Shown here piece by piece: positions 25,139 to 34,181 of a DNA stretch of 64,000 nucleotides (within the stretch, counting starts at the first letter, position 1; each line of letters starts with the position of its first letter). The notes under the pieces were generated by a model that saw only the letters and a program-made list of their open reading frames with translations, was not told the DNA's origin and searched no databases. A program made the position numbers and the translations under genes. The stretch is from Pirellulales bacterium. GTDB taxonomy: Bacteria; Planctomycetota; Planctomycetia; Pirellulales; Lacipirellulaceae. Location of the stretch: the NCBI GenBank assembly GCA_022841705.1, contig JALHQZ010000004.1, positions 124,001 through 188,000 on the forward strand, given 5' to 3'.

Positions 25139-26248
25139 ATGCCCCGCCCCGCTCGCCAACAGCCAATAGCCAACAGCCCACAGCTCGCGTCCGCGTGGAA
25201 ACGTTCCTTCCGCACGAAACTCCTCGCGTGGTACGCCAACCACGCCCGTGATTTACCCTGGCGGAACAATCGCGATCCCTACCGCGTCTGGCTGAGCGAA
25301 GTGATGTTGCAGCAGACGACCGTGGCGGCGGTCAAGCCGTATTACGAACGTTTTACGGCGGCGTTTCCCACGGTTGAGGCACTGGCGAACGCCGACGAAG
25401 CCGACGTGCTGCGGTTGTGGGAAGGCCTCGGATATTACCGCCGAGCGCGCGGGCTGCACGCGGCGGCAAAGCAGATTGTCGCGGAGCACAACAGCCAAGT
25501 GCCGCGGGATGTGCCGACACTGCTCACCCTGCCGGGCATTGGCCGGTACACGGCGGGCGCTATCGTCTCGATCGCGTTCGATCAGCGCGCGCCGATTCTG
25601 GAAGCGAACACCATCCGCGTGTTCACTCGGCTCACTGCCTACCGTGGCGAACCGGTGAAGAGCGCGGGGCAGAAGTTTCTGTGGGGCGTGGCGGAAGAGG
25701 TGCTTCCGGAGCGCGACATCGCCCGCTTCAACCAAGCGCTGATGGAACTTGGTTCGCTCGTATGCACCCCCACGGCGCCGAAGTGCAGTACGTGTCCGGT
25801 GAACAAGTTGTGCGAGGCGCGCCGCGCGGGCGCCGTGGATGAACTCGCCGCAACCACCAAGAAGCTGAAGTTTGAAAGCGTGCAGGAAGCAGCGGTCATC
25901 GTGCGGAAGGGCAACAAGATTCTCGTGCGACAGTGTGGGCCGACCGAGCGCTGGAGCGGCCTGTGGGATTTTCCGCGCTTCGAGTGCGATTCGGCGAAGC
26001 AGATCGCGGTGAAACTCACCGCGCAGACCGGCGTGACGGCGGAACTTGGCGAAGTGCTCACCAGTTTCAAATATGGCGTGACACGGTTTCGCATTTCGCT
26101 CGACTGCTATACCGCGACGCACAAGAGCGGCCGCCTCGCCGGCCCACACTTGGTCTGGCGCACGGTTGAAGAAATCGCGGCGCTACCGCTGAGCGTCACC
26201 GGGCGACGGATCGTGAAGCTGCTCGAAAAGAAAGTGGAACGCGAATAA
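25139..26248 (+). CDS. mutY: A/G-specific adenine DNA glycosylase
   Basis: 369 residues. Helix-hairpin-helix GPD glycosylase: LPWRNNRDPYRVWLSEVMLQQT with the catalytic Glu, LTLPGIGRYTAGAIVSIAF with the HhH and Asp, then the Fe-S cluster CTPTAPKCSTCPVNKLC (C-x6-C-x2-C-x5-C, all four present). The C-terminal Nudix-like domain (residues about 240-360) reads 8-oxoG. It removes A opposite 8-oxoG. Residues 6-17 are encoded by a heptad array (25154-25188), an odd, non-homologous extension; no later in-frame ATG was seen before LPWR, so the ATG at 25139 is kept. Confidence 0.95.
   Translation: MPRPARQQPIANSPQLASAWKRSFRTKLLAWYANHARDLPWRNNRDPYRVWLSEVMLQQTTVAAVKPYYERFTAAFPTVEALANADEADVLRLWEGLGYYRRARGLHAAAKQIVAEHNSQVPRDVPTLLTLPGIGRYTAGAIVSIAFDQRAPILEANTIRVFTRLTAYRGEPVKSAGQKFLWGVAEEVLPERDIARFNQALMELGSLVCTPTAPKCSTCPVNKLCEARRAGAVDELAATTKKLKFESVQEAAVIVRKGNKILVRQCGPTERWSGLWDFPRFECDSAKQIAVKLTAQTGVTAELGEVLTSFKYGVTRFRISLDCYTATHKSGRLAGPHLVWRTVEEIAALPLSVTGRRIVKLLEKKVERE
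25154..25188 (+). repeat. AGCCAAC heptad array inside the mutY N-terminus
   Basis: Five consecutive heptads: CGCCAAC, AGCCAAT, AGCCAAC, AGCCCAC, AGCTCGC. The word is that of the array before the epimerase gene at 49589-49656. Here the array is translated as part of MutY. Confidence 0.85.
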
Positions 26249-26268
26249 TGCGAATCAGCGCGAATAAG
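26241..26268. repeat. GCGAATAAT nonamer repeat at the mutY stop
   Basis: Three units of about 9 nt (GCGAATAAT, GCGAATCAG, CGCGAATAAG) overlap the TAA of mutY (26246-26248). Confidence 0.55.
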
Positions 26269-26307
26269 TTCGACTCGGGCGCCATGCACACAGCCCGGCC
26301 TTCGCAT

Positions 26308-27231
26308 CTACGCCGCTTTGCGTTGCTGCTGGTCGCTCGCCATTTCGCGCGGCAGCGAGCGCAAGTTGAGGTCCATTTGCGGGAACGGAATCTCAATGCC
26401 CGCGTCGTCGAGGCTGCGCTTCACGCTGCGGATGACTTCTTGTTTCACTGCGCCAAGGTCGGCCGTCCGCGCCCAGATTTGCACTTGCCAGTTGACGGCG
26501 CAATCGCCCAGCGACAGCAGCGTCACAGCGGGCGCCGGTTCACGCAGAGCGCCGCGGACGGAGTTCACAGCCTCGGTGAGCACGGCGCGCGTTTCGTCAA
26601 TGTCGGCCGCATAACTCACCCCTACTAGCACATCGGCCCGGCGATGCGTATGGAACGTGGTATTCTCGATCACCGAACCGAAGATCGAATTGTTCGGGAT
26701 GATGATCCGCCGGTTATCGCCGGTGTCGATGGTGGTGGTGAAGAGCTCGATTTCATCGACCACACCCGATTGACCGGCGACGACGACAGAATCCCCCACT
26801 TTGTAGGGACGGAAGACGAGCAGCATCGTTCCGGCGGCGAGATTCGACAGTGTTCCTTGAAAACCGAGGCCGATCGCGAGGCCAGCAGCCCCGATCACCG
26901 CGGCAAAGCTGGTCGTTTCGATCCCGAAGTAGCCGAGGCTGGTGAGTGTGGCCATGCAGAGAATTGACCACCACACCAGTTTGGCCACGAACTTTGTGAG
27001 CGTGGGATCGAACTTCACTCGCGCGAGACTCGTTTTGACGATCCGCGAGACCCAGCCGGCGGTGGTCAAGGCGATGATCAGGATGATGATTGCCAGTGTC
27101 ACCTGCATGAAGAATGTCGTAACGTTGTAATGCTCGGCGATCATTCCCCAGTCGCTCATCGACAGGCTGAGATACTGCCGTTCGCTGAGTTTTTGTGCGA
27201 CTTCTAACGGCAAGGTAGCGAGTGGCAACAT
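26308..27231 (-). CDS. Mechanosensitive ion channel, MscS family
   Basis: 307 residues from the ATG at 27231; an upstream in-frame TTG (27288) is less likely. N-terminal hydrophobic helix FFMQVTLAIIILIIALTTAGW, then WWSILCMATLTSLGYFGI, and TM3 with SFAAVIGAAGLAIGLGFQGTLSNLAAGTMLLV, which is the MscS pore signature. The beta-domain follows: RPYKVGDSVVV and NRRIIIPNNSIFGSVIENTT. It releases small solutes from the cytoplasm during hypo-osmotic shock. Two TM helices before the pore are seen, so it is a small MscS-type channel. It is probably monocistronic; its gene ends 59 bases from the end of the mutY gene. Confidence 0.93.
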   Translation of the reverse strand: MLPLATLPLEVAQKLSERQYLSLSMSDWGMIAEHYNVTTFFMQVTLAIIILIIALTTAGWVSRIVKTSLARVKFDPTLTKFVAKLVWWSILCMATLTSLGYFGIETTSFAAVIGAAGLAIGLGFQGTLSNLAAGTMLLVFRPYKVGDSVVVAGQSGVVDEIELFTTTIDTGDNRRIIIPNNSIFGSVIENTTFHTHRRADVLVGVSYAADIDETRAVLTEAVNSVRGALREPAPAVTLLSLGDCAVNWQVQIWARTADLGAVKQEVIRSVKRSLDDAGIEIPFPQMDLNLRSLPREMASDQQQRKAA

Positions 27232-27352
27232 GATCAATGTAGAGATTGGACCCGCGGACTGAATAGAATCAACGCGGATTGGTAGCAAACGGGCCCAGAA
27301 GCGGCAAGAGCGATGGTGGTAGCACGCTCGCCGACGTCCCGTGCGAGAAATT

Positions 27353-27374
27353 GTACGGGACTTCGGTCCCGTAC
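27353..27374. terminator. Hairpin with UUCG loop after trpC
   Basis: GTACGGGAC, TTCG, GTCCCGTAC is a perfect 9-bp stem closed by the extra-stable C(UUCG)G tetraloop. It overlaps the first base of the trpC stop (trpC is on the minus strand, ends 27374). No T-tract follows on the minus strand. It probably marks the trpC transcript end before mscS. Confidence 0.6.
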
Positions 27375-28159
27375 TACGAGCGCGCTAGCAACCGATCCAC
27401 AGCGGCGCCGATATCGGGCTCGCGCATCAGCGATTCGCCCACCAAGATGGCATGGACGCCCGCCGCTTGCAGCCGCTCAACATCCGCGTGGGTTTTGATG
27501 CCGCTTTCGCTCACGAAGACCACATCTTCCGGCGCCATCGCGCGCAGCTTGAGCGTGTGTTCCAGCCGGACTTCAAAGGTGTGCAGGTTGCGGTTGTTCA
27601 CGCCGATCAGCCGGGCGCCACATGCTAGCACACGGGAGAGATTCTCTGGTTCGTACAATTCCACCAAGGGCGTGAGGCCGATGTCGACCGCGGCGTTGAA
27701 GAGGTCGCACAAACTGCGCTGGTCGAGGCACTCGGCGATCAAGAGCACCGCGTCGGCGCCAGCAGCGCGGGCTTCCGTGAGTTGATAGCGGTCGAGCACG
27801 AAATCTTTCCGCAGCACTGGCAGGCCGACCGCCGGTTTGATGGCGGTGAGAAAATCGAGATGCCCCTGAAAGTAATGCTCATCGGTGAGGACCGACAGGC
27901 AGGTGGCGCCGTGGCGTTCGTAGGTTTGGGCGATGGTCACTGGATCGAAATCGGCCCGAATTACCCCGGCGGAGGGGCTCGCCTTTTTCACTTCGGCGAT
28001 CAGCTTAATGGGCCCCGGCGCGGCGAGGGCCTCGAAGAAGTCCCTGGGCGGCGGCGCAGCTTCGGCAATCCGCTCGAGCTTGTCGACCGGCCGGGCGGCT
28101 TTCGCAGCGGCGATCTCCTGCCACTTGGTGGCGACGATTCTGTCGAGCACGGTCGGCAT
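27374..28159 (-). CDS. trpC: Indole-3-glycerol-phosphate synthase
   Basis: 261 residues from the ATG at 28159. Canonical TrpC TIM barrel: FFEALAAPGPIKLIAEVKKASPSAGVIRADFDP, LSVLTDEHYFQGHLDFL, LPVLRKDFVLDRYQLTEARAAGADAVLLIAE, GVNNRNLHTFEVRLEHT and FVSESGIKTHADV. It closes the indole ring from CdRP in tryptophan synthesis. It is isolated from other trp genes. The longer frame to 28261 is a read-through of the CCCCTAG heptad array, and the family's start fits MPTVLDRIVATKWQEI. Confidence 0.96.
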   Translation of the reverse strand: MPTVLDRIVATKWQEIAAAKAARPVDKLERIAEAAPPPRDFFEALAAPGPIKLIAEVKKASPSAGVIRADFDPVTIAQTYERHGATCLSVLTDEHYFQGHLDFLTAIKPAVGLPVLRKDFVLDRYQLTEARAAGADAVLLIAECLDQRSLCDLFNAAVDIGLTPLVELYEPENLSRVLACGARLIGVNNRNLHTFEVRLEHTLKLRAMAPEDVVFVSESGIKTHADVERLQAAGVHAILVGESLMREPDIGAAVDRLLARS

Positions 28160-28200
28160 CAGGAAGGGGCTCGGGACGAGGGGTTGGGGGCTAGGGAAAG
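28160..28200. repeat. CCCCTAG-type heptad array abutting trpC
   Basis: On the plus strand GGGGCTC, GGGACGA, GGGGTTG, GGGGCTA, GGGAAAG are in one 7-nt phase; on the trpC coding strand they read as CCCCTAG-type units. They end 8 bases upstream of the trpC ATG. No inverted partner array is present. Confidence 0.8.
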
Positions 28201-28374
28201 CCCCAGCATACCATTTTCCCGGCGAAACTCTATTTCCCGCCGGCCCGCTTCCAAGTACCATCCGCGACGAAAATCGGCCCGCGCCGCGTTAATTTGGGAA
28301 CGGGCGCGAAAAGCGTGACGCCTGTCGTCGCTGCTCAATCCGACCCAACCAAGTTAAAATCTGGAAAGAACAAC

Positions 28375-28416
28375 GCCCGCAAATTTCTTTCGCGTCTTTT
28401 CGCGTGTTTAGCGGGC
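28375..28416. repeat. Hairpin with TTTCGCGTC repeat units before fumC
   Basis: GCCCGC (28375-28380) pairs with GCGGGC (28411-28416); inside are two TTTCGCGTC/TTTTCGCGTG units of about 9-10 nt. It lies 28 bases before the fumC ATG. The related word CGCGAAAGACGC occurs at 20691. Confidence 0.55.
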
Positions 28417-28444
28417 ATTCAACTTAGTCAGATTACCAAGCACC

Positions 28445-29857
28445 ATGAGCGACTTCCGGATTGAACGCGACACGATGGGGGAGATGAAAGTCCCCGTCAC
28501 GGCTTTGTACGGCGCCTCGACGGCGCGCGCGGTCGACAACTTTCCTGTGGCCTTCGAGCCGATTCCCGCGGCGGTGATTCAGGCCTTCGGGCATTTGAAG
28601 GCGGCGTGCGCGAAGGCGAATCTGGAGCTCGGTCGGCTTGATGCAGCTCGCGCGGCGGCGATCATTGCAGCATCCGAAGAGATCGCCGCGGGTGACCATG
28701 GCGAGCACTTCCCGGTGGACATCTACCAAACCGGTTCCGGCACCAGCACCAACATGAACGCGAACGAGGTGATCACCAACCTCGCGAACAAGGCGCTCGG
28801 CTTTGCGCTCGGATCGAAGGGGAGCGAAGGCGCCGTTCATCCGAACGACCATGTGAACATGGGGCAGTCGTCGAACGACACCTTCCCCACGGCGATGCAC
28901 ATTGCCGGCGCGCAGGTGATCGCCGAGCGGCTGATCCCCGCGCTCGAAAAGCTCACCCGCGATTTGGAAGGTAAAGCGAAAGAGTGGGACCACATTGTGA
29001 AGATTGGCCGCACGCACTTGATGGACGCCACGCCGATTCGCGTCGGCCAAGTGTTCGGCGGATACGCGGCACAGGCGCGGTACTCGGTCACACGTGCCGG
29101 TCGAGCGCTGGCGCGGCTGCTGGAGAATATGCCAATTGGCGGCACGGCAGTCGGCACCGGCATCAACACGCATCCCGACTTTGCCGCGAAAGTGTGTGCG
29201 AGCCTTACCAAGCGGCTCGGCTTAGAGTTCAAAGAAGCGGCGAATCATCCCGAAGCGCAGGCCGCTAAGGATTCGTTCGTCGAAGCCCACGGCGAGCTGA
29301 AGGCGATCGCGGTGGCCCTGTCGAAGATCGCGAACGACATTCGCCTCTTGGGCAGTGGGCCGCGCTGTTCGATTTTTGAACTTTCGCTCCCCGCCACGCA
29401 GCCGGGCTCGTCGATCATGCCGGGCAAAGTGAATCCGGTGATCGCGGAGTCGCTGATCCAAGTCGCCTGCCGGGTGATTGGCAACGACGCTGTGGTGACC
29501 ACCGCGGGGTTGGGCGGCGTCGGGTCGCTGTTTGAACTGAACGTCGCCATGCCGGTGATGATCGATGCGTTTATGGAATCGATCAGGCTGCTGGCGAACG
29601 GCGCCGAGGTGTTTACCGACAAGCTGCTCGTGGGCCTGGAAGTGAACGAAGAGCGCTGCAAGGAGCTGATCGACCAATCGCTGATGATGGTCACCTCGCT
29701 GGCGCCGGAAGTTGGCTACGAAACGGCCGCGAAGATGGCAAAAGACGCGTTCAAGAGCGGCAAAACCATCCGGCAGTTGTGCCTCGATAACAAAGTCCTC
29801 CCGCCCGAACATTTGGCGGAACTGCTGGACCCGATGAGTATGACGAAACCAAGTTAG
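28445..29857 (+). CDS. fumC: Fumarate hydratase class II
   Basis: 470 residues, the usual class II length. Canonical blocks: RIERDTMGEMKVPVTALYGASTARAV, DIYQTGSGTSTNMNANEVI, HPNDHVNMGQSSNDTFPTAMHIA, KIGRTHLMDATPI and the fumarase/ASL signature GSSIMPGKVNPVIAESLIQ. It interconverts fumarate and malate in the TCA cycle in the cytoplasm. The ATG at 28445 gives MSDFRIERD. The gene stands alone between trpC and the TPR genes, with a hairpin (29871-29900) after its stop. Confidence 0.97.
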   Translation: MSDFRIERDTMGEMKVPVTALYGASTARAVDNFPVAFEPIPAAVIQAFGHLKAACAKANLELGRLDAARAAAIIAASEEIAAGDHGEHFPVDIYQTGSGTSTNMNANEVITNLANKALGFALGSKGSEGAVHPNDHVNMGQSSNDTFPTAMHIAGAQVIAERLIPALEKLTRDLEGKAKEWDHIVKIGRTHLMDATPIRVGQVFGGYAAQARYSVTRAGRALARLLENMPIGGTAVGTGINTHPDFAAKVCASLTKRLGLEFKEAANHPEAQAAKDSFVEAHGELKAIAVALSKIANDIRLLGSGPRCSIFELSLPATQPGSSIMPGKVNPVIAESLIQVACRVIGNDAVVTTAGLGGVGSLFELNVAMPVMIDAFMESIRLLANGAEVFTDKLLVGLEVNEERCKELIDQSLMMVTSLAPEVGYETAAKMAKDAFKSGKTIRQLCLDNKVLPPEHLAELLDPMSMTKPS

Positions 29858-29870
29858 CCAGTTGATGTAG

Positions 29871-29900
29871 GATGGGTTATCCGCGGAGCGGTAACCCATC
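29871..29900. terminator. Hairpin after fumC
   Basis: GATGGGTTA (29871-29879) pairs with TAACCCATC (29892-29900) across CCG/CGG. It begins 13 bases after the fumC stop. No T-run; probably a terminator or a dispersed palindrome (the word GGGTTATCC recurs in inverted form at 29931-29955). Confidence 0.5.
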
Positions 29901-29970
29901 ATGAAGTGAACTCAAACTTAACGCCCGATGGGGTCCCGCTAACGCGGATAACCCCTCCGACAATTGGACC

Positions 29971-31167
29971 ATGCACATGGACGTGCGATACCTTACGCTC
30001 ACCCTTCTTCTCGCCAGTTCGACATTCGCGGCGGAGCCGCGGCGGGATGAGCAAGTGCAGCAGGCGTTTGCGGGCCTGGAACCCGTGAGCGAAGAACCGA
30101 CGCTTGCGCCGGTGCAGGAAAGCGACGTGCTGCTCGAGCCGCCGGCGCCAGGTGAACTGGGCGCGCCGGGAAAGCTGGGCGTGCCAAGTTGGCTCGCCGG
30201 CGAGAGCTCCGCAGCGCTGCCCGTGGAAGTGGAAGCGGCGTTTGAACTGGATCGCAATCCCGCGCCGCCGGCGGCGAAGTCGGTGCTGCCGAAGGCGAAC
30301 GCGCCGGCCCCGCCGCTAGCGGCTTCCATCGCGCGGATCGAACGCTTGGCTCGCGATGCGAAAACGATGGGCGGGCTGAACGATCTGCTCGACGAATGCG
30401 CGAGCGCGAGTGAACTGAAGCTAACGGCCCCCGAAACCAAGCGGATCAAACTGGTGGAAGCGTGGGCGCTTGATCGCCGCGGGGAGCTGAAGTGTTCGGC
30501 GGGCGATGAGCATGGCGGCTTTAACGATTTTCAGGCGGCCATCGCCTGCGACGAGAACTGCTGGTCGGCCCGGCACAATCGCGGCGTGACTTTGGCGCAG
30601 TATGGCCGGAACGAGGAAGCGCTCGCCGACTTCAGCGCCGCGCTCGAAATCAAGCCTGACTTCACCACCGCCCGGCGCAACCGGGGCGAACTGCTCTTGC
30701 GCACCGGCGAAGCGGCCAAGGCGCTGGCTGATTTCACAATCGCGCGCGAAGAATCACCGCAGGATGCCGACCTGCACTCCCTCAGCGGCGAAGCACTGCA
30801 GCAACTGGGGCGCACCGCGGAAGCGGAGGTGATGTTCACCCAATCGCTCAAGCTGAAAGCCGAGCAGCCTGAAGTGCTGTCGCTGCGAGCGATGGCCCAC
30901 GCTGCGCAAGGCGATTACAAATTAGCGCTCCTGGATTTCGACGCCGCGTTGAAGCTGAACCCCGAATGCGGCATGGCGTACCGCGATGTGGCGTGGCTGC
31001 TGTCAACGTGCCCCGACCCCAACTTCCGCAGCAATAGCAAAGCGCGCGAAGCGGCGCGACGGGCGAAGATCTTCTGCCCCCCCGGCGATCCACGGGTGCA
31101 AGAAGTGCTGGCGCGCGTCGGCGAAGACCCCCAGGTGCAAGCCGCGAGTCTCACACAAGAAAAATAG
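29971..31167 (+). CDS. Secreted TPR protein (first of a paralogous pair)
   Basis: 398 residues: signal peptide YLTLTLLLASSTFAAEPRR, an acidic Pro/Ala-rich linker to about 110, then four to six TPR helices, for example RHNRGVTLAQYGRNEEALADFSAALEIKPD and LDFDAALKLNPECGMAYRDVAWLLSTCPDP. It lies directly before a second gene with the same architecture. Its C-terminus matches that of the second gene in arrangement (AWLLSTCPDPNFR against AWLEATCPVAAYR). It would act as a protein-binding scaffold in the periplasm-like space. No enzyme motif is seen. Confidence 0.85.
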   Translation: MHMDVRYLTLTLLLASSTFAAEPRRDEQVQQAFAGLEPVSEEPTLAPVQESDVLLEPPAPGELGAPGKLGVPSWLAGESSAALPVEVEAAFELDRNPAPPAAKSVLPKANAPAPPLAASIARIERLARDAKTMGGLNDLLDECASASELKLTAPETKRIKLVEAWALDRRGELKCSAGDEHGGFNDFQAAIACDENCWSARHNRGVTLAQYGRNEEALADFSAALEIKPDFTTARRNRGELLLRTGEAAKALADFTIAREESPQDADLHSLSGEALQQLGRTAEAEVMFTQSLKLKAEQPEVLSLRAMAHAAQGDYKLALLDFDAALKLNPECGMAYRDVAWLLSTCPDPNFRSNSKAREAARRAKIFCPPGDPRVQEVLARVGEDPQVQAASLTQEK

Positions 31168-31494
31168 GTCCACGTTCTTCAACCTGGGTGACTGGGGTCG
31201 GCGGGTCAGCCGCCAGCAGCAGTGGTGAGGTTGAGTTTGACGCCGCTGGGGTCGCAACCCCAGCCATCTGGGCCGCGCACCAATCTTGGCAAGCTGGCGA
31301 ATCTTTGCTGATCGCGTCAACTTTTCTGAAAGTTCTAGTTAGGAAAGCGAGTCGCTCTGGCCGATGAAGCCGGTGAGGGACGAAACGTTCGTTTCTCGGA
31401 GTGTGACTTATCGCGCACAAGCGCTGCGACACACGGCGGACACGGGTTCGGGTGAGTTCGCGGCCTCCTCGGCTTGGGAGTGGAACACGGCAAC
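31168..31494. other. 327-bp region between the two TPR genes
   Basis: No gene is visible. The perfect hairpin GCTGGGGT/CGCA/ACCCCAGC (31245-31264) could end the first TPR transcript. Near 31382 a GAAACG/CGTTTC hairpin is preceded by GGCCGATGAAGCCGG at about 31359. No known riboswitch fold fits. A 5' leader of about 150 bases before the second TPR start is possible. Confidence 0.5.
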
Positions 31495-33903
31495 ATGCGT
31501 GCTTTTTGCCTTCGCGGTTTACTGGCAGTCAGCGTGATCGGCACCGGGTCGGCCTTCGCCGAGCCGGCGGACGAGGCGGTCTTCGTGGAAGATACCCCGG
31601 CCGTGACGACGCAGGGTGCGCTTCCGGCGCGTCGCACGCAGGGTGCTCCAGCAATCCAATCACCGCGCACCCAGCAGCCGCTAGCGATGCGGCCTGCGGC
31701 GTCCGTGGCGATGCAACCGGCCCCCAGCGTCCAGCGGCCGTTCGTGGCGCCGCCGCAGAGCATTTCGCGCGACATGCTGAATGCGCCACCGCAAGCAGCG
31801 AAGAAACCGTCGATCTTCGCACGGCTCACCCCCAAGTGGCTCACCGGTGGTGAAGAATACGCTGATCCTTCGAGCGCCCAAGCCTCCAACATTCCGAACG
31901 GCTGGAAGGAAGGGCCTGGCGCCGTGCAGACGGCAGGCTATCAAGCGCCGCTGGGCCAGCCAGTGAAGCAACAAGGCATGCAACCGGCCGCTTACAACCA
32001 AGGCGCCATGCAGCAACCCCAACAGCGTTCGGGGGGGTTGCAAATGCGAACCTACACGCAACCGCGCGGGTTGTTCGATTCGGGACCGGAATCGGCCCGT
32101 ACGCAACCCCAATCGACGCAATCGCGCTGGGCCCAGCAATTGAGGACGCAGCAGCCCACCCCGCAGCAAACCGCTACCAACGCCGGGCAAGTTAAGCCAG
32201 CTTCACAAACCGAGAAGCGTGGCATCTTCAGCGGGTGGATGGGAAGTTCGAAGTCGAGCACCCAATCGCAAGCTTCGGCTCCGGTGCGAGTCGCCAACGC
32301 TAAGCCGCAAGCGGCGACGAAGTCAAAGTCACCCGGCGAGATGCAAGCGCAAGCGATGGCACGGATGCAGGCCGCGCAGCACCGCGCCGCTTCGCAACCG
32401 CTCGCCATGCCGAAACAACCGGCTGTAACTCGCACGCCAAGCTTCGATGATGGCGATGCCGTCTTCGTGAGCGACAATCAGCCGGCCGCCCCGGCTCCGA
32501 TTGCGATGCCGCAAGCCCCTTTGCCGACCAAGCCGACCGCCAAGCTCCCGATGGTAGAAACGCTGGGCCAAGTTCCTTTTGAATCATCGCAGCCGCAAGT
32601 GATCGAGAACCCGGCGCTCGGCCTTAAGGGGCCGGCGACCGATGCCAAAACTTCACCACAAAAATCATCGTTGGCGAAGCCGATGAACCTCCGCACCGAA
32701 GCGCCTCGTCCCACTCCGCTCCCCGCGGCTCCGCTGCCGGCGCCGGTAGCGACCACGCCGTCCGCCACGCCGAGTTATGTCGCTTCGGCCAATGCCGCGC
32801 CGCAAGCGCTCGGGCCGAACAGCATCACAACAGCCAAACCGCTACGCAACGCTACGCAGCCGGTCGCCAACCCGGCGCCCGCTCCGCTGGCGCCGAACGC
32901 GAAGCCGAGCCAACGCGCGATCGATTTGCTCGCCGAAGCCCGTAAGTTGGGCGAGTCGGCCAGCACTGAACAACAATACGCCGACATCATCGAGCGCTGC
33001 CACTATGTGCTGGCGATCGATCACTCGTCGGAAGCGGTCGAGTACGCCAATCAGCTCGCTTCGTGGGCACTCAACAAACGTGGCGAAGTGCGGGCCGATG
33101 GCGGCCGGCTGCCGGAAGCCTCGACCGATTTTAGCGATGCAATCCGCCTGCAAGCGAACAACTGGCGGGCCCACCACAACCAAGGGGTGCTCGCCGCGCA
33201 GACCGGTGACTTCGCCACCGCGCTCGCCGCTTTCAACCTGACGCTCGACATCAATCCGAAGTTCGCCAAAGCGTTTTCAAATCGCGCTTCGCTGCACGTG
33301 CAAGGCGGACGCTTTGAAGAGGCCCTTGCCGACTACAACCAGGCGATCGCGCTCGATCCGGACCTCGCCCCCGCGCACAAAGGCAAGGGCCGCGTGTGCC
33401 ACATGCTGGGCCGGACCGAAGAGGCCCGCCAGCACTTCGACGCCGCCGCGGTGCTCTCGCCGACCGACGCCCAAGTGGCCCTCAGCCGCGCTGACCTACT
33501 GGTGGACATGGGCCGCTACGGCGAAGCCCAACAGGAATACAACCGCGCGATACAGCTCGATGGCAAACTGGCCAACGCCTTCCGCAACCTGGCATGGCTG
33601 GAAGCAACTTGCCCAGTGGCCGCCTATCGCAACGGCGCCGCCGCGGTTGAGCACGCCCAACAAGCGATTGCCATTTCGGGCCGCGAAGATGACGTGAACC
33701 TCGACACGCTGGCCGCCGCGTACGCAACCGCTGGCAAGTTCGCCGATGCGATTGCCACCGTCGAGCGGGCCATTAGCGCCGCGGGCGCCGGCCAAGTCGA
33801 TGGCTATAAGTCACGCCTCGAACTCTACAAGCAAAACCAGCCGTTCCTCAGCCAACCCATGGCGGGCGAGGGGGGCGTGCAAGCGGCCGCCTATCAGCAG
33901 TAA
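31495..33903 (+). CDS. Large secreted TPR protein with Q/P/A-rich region
   Basis: 802 residues from the ATG at 31495 (MRAFCLRGLLAVSVIGTGSAFA signal peptide); an in-frame TTG 21 bases upstream was rejected. Residues about 30-470 are low-complexity and Q/A/P-rich (e.g. QQGMQPAAYNQGAMQQPQQR), probably disordered. Residues about 480-780 carry TPR units, e.g. HNQGVLAAQTGDFATALAAF, LDINPKFAKAFSNRASLHVQ, LAPAHKGKGRVCHMLGRTEE. It is the paralogue of the preceding gene. Likely a periplasmic scaffold; partner unknown. It ends before a strong terminator. Confidence 0.85.
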   Translation: MRAFCLRGLLAVSVIGTGSAFAEPADEAVFVEDTPAVTTQGALPARRTQGAPAIQSPRTQQPLAMRPAASVAMQPAPSVQRPFVAPPQSISRDMLNAPPQAAKKPSIFARLTPKWLTGGEEYADPSSAQASNIPNGWKEGPGAVQTAGYQAPLGQPVKQQGMQPAAYNQGAMQQPQQRSGGLQMRTYTQPRGLFDSGPESARTQPQSTQSRWAQQLRTQQPTPQQTATNAGQVKPASQTEKRGIFSGWMGSSKSSTQSQASAPVRVANAKPQAATKSKSPGEMQAQAMARMQAAQHRAASQPLAMPKQPAVTRTPSFDDGDAVFVSDNQPAAPAPIAMPQAPLPTKPTAKLPMVETLGQVPFESSQPQVIENPALGLKGPATDAKTSPQKSSLAKPMNLRTEAPRPTPLPAAPLPAPVATTPSATPSYVASANAAPQALGPNSITTAKPLRNATQPVANPAPAPLAPNAKPSQRAIDLLAEARKLGESASTEQQYADIIERCHYVLAIDHSSEAVEYANQLASWALNKRGEVRADGGRLPEASTDFSDAIRLQANNWRAHHNQGVLAAQTGDFATALAAFNLTLDINPKFAKAFSNRASLHVQGGRFEEALADYNQAIALDPDLAPAHKGKGRVCHMLGRTEEARQHFDAAAVLSPTDAQVALSRADLLVDMGRYGEAQQEYNRAIQLDGKLANAFRNLAWLEATCPVAAYRNGAAAVEHAQQAIAISGREDDVNLDTLAAAYATAGKFADAIATVERAISAAGAGQVDGYKSRLELYKQNQPFLSQPMAGEGGVQAAAYQQ

Positions 33904-33994
33904 GCCCGCATCCATACCAAACTATCGAGAGGCTTCGGCAGGCGTCCTTGTCTACACGCAGCGCGCTGCCGACTCGATGCGAAGGGGGGAAGCG

Positions 33995-34020
33995 AAGCCC
34001 GGTCCGCAAGGACCGGGCTT
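33995..34020 (+). terminator. Terminator after the second TPR gene
   Basis: AAGCCCGGTCC, GCAA loop, GGACCGGGCTT: perfect 11-bp stem, followed by TCGTTGTTTT. It lies 92 bases after the TPR stop. Confidence 0.85.
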
Positions 34021-34181
34021 TCGTTGTTTTGGTGGAGGCTTCGAGTGCTAACGCTGAAGATCGCTGCGCCTCTGGATCATCCAAATTCCGCTGCAACGGC
34101 GACGCCCAGTTCCGGAATCTTGCGCGACGAAAAGGAAACGAAGCCAAAATAAAGAACTACCAAATGTTAGTTGTTCCAAAA

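Noticed and set aside
31340..31480. Riboswitch-like leader before the second TPR gene
   Set aside because: Only small hairpins are visible; no known riboswitch consensus (c-di-GMP, TPP, cobalamin) could be matched.
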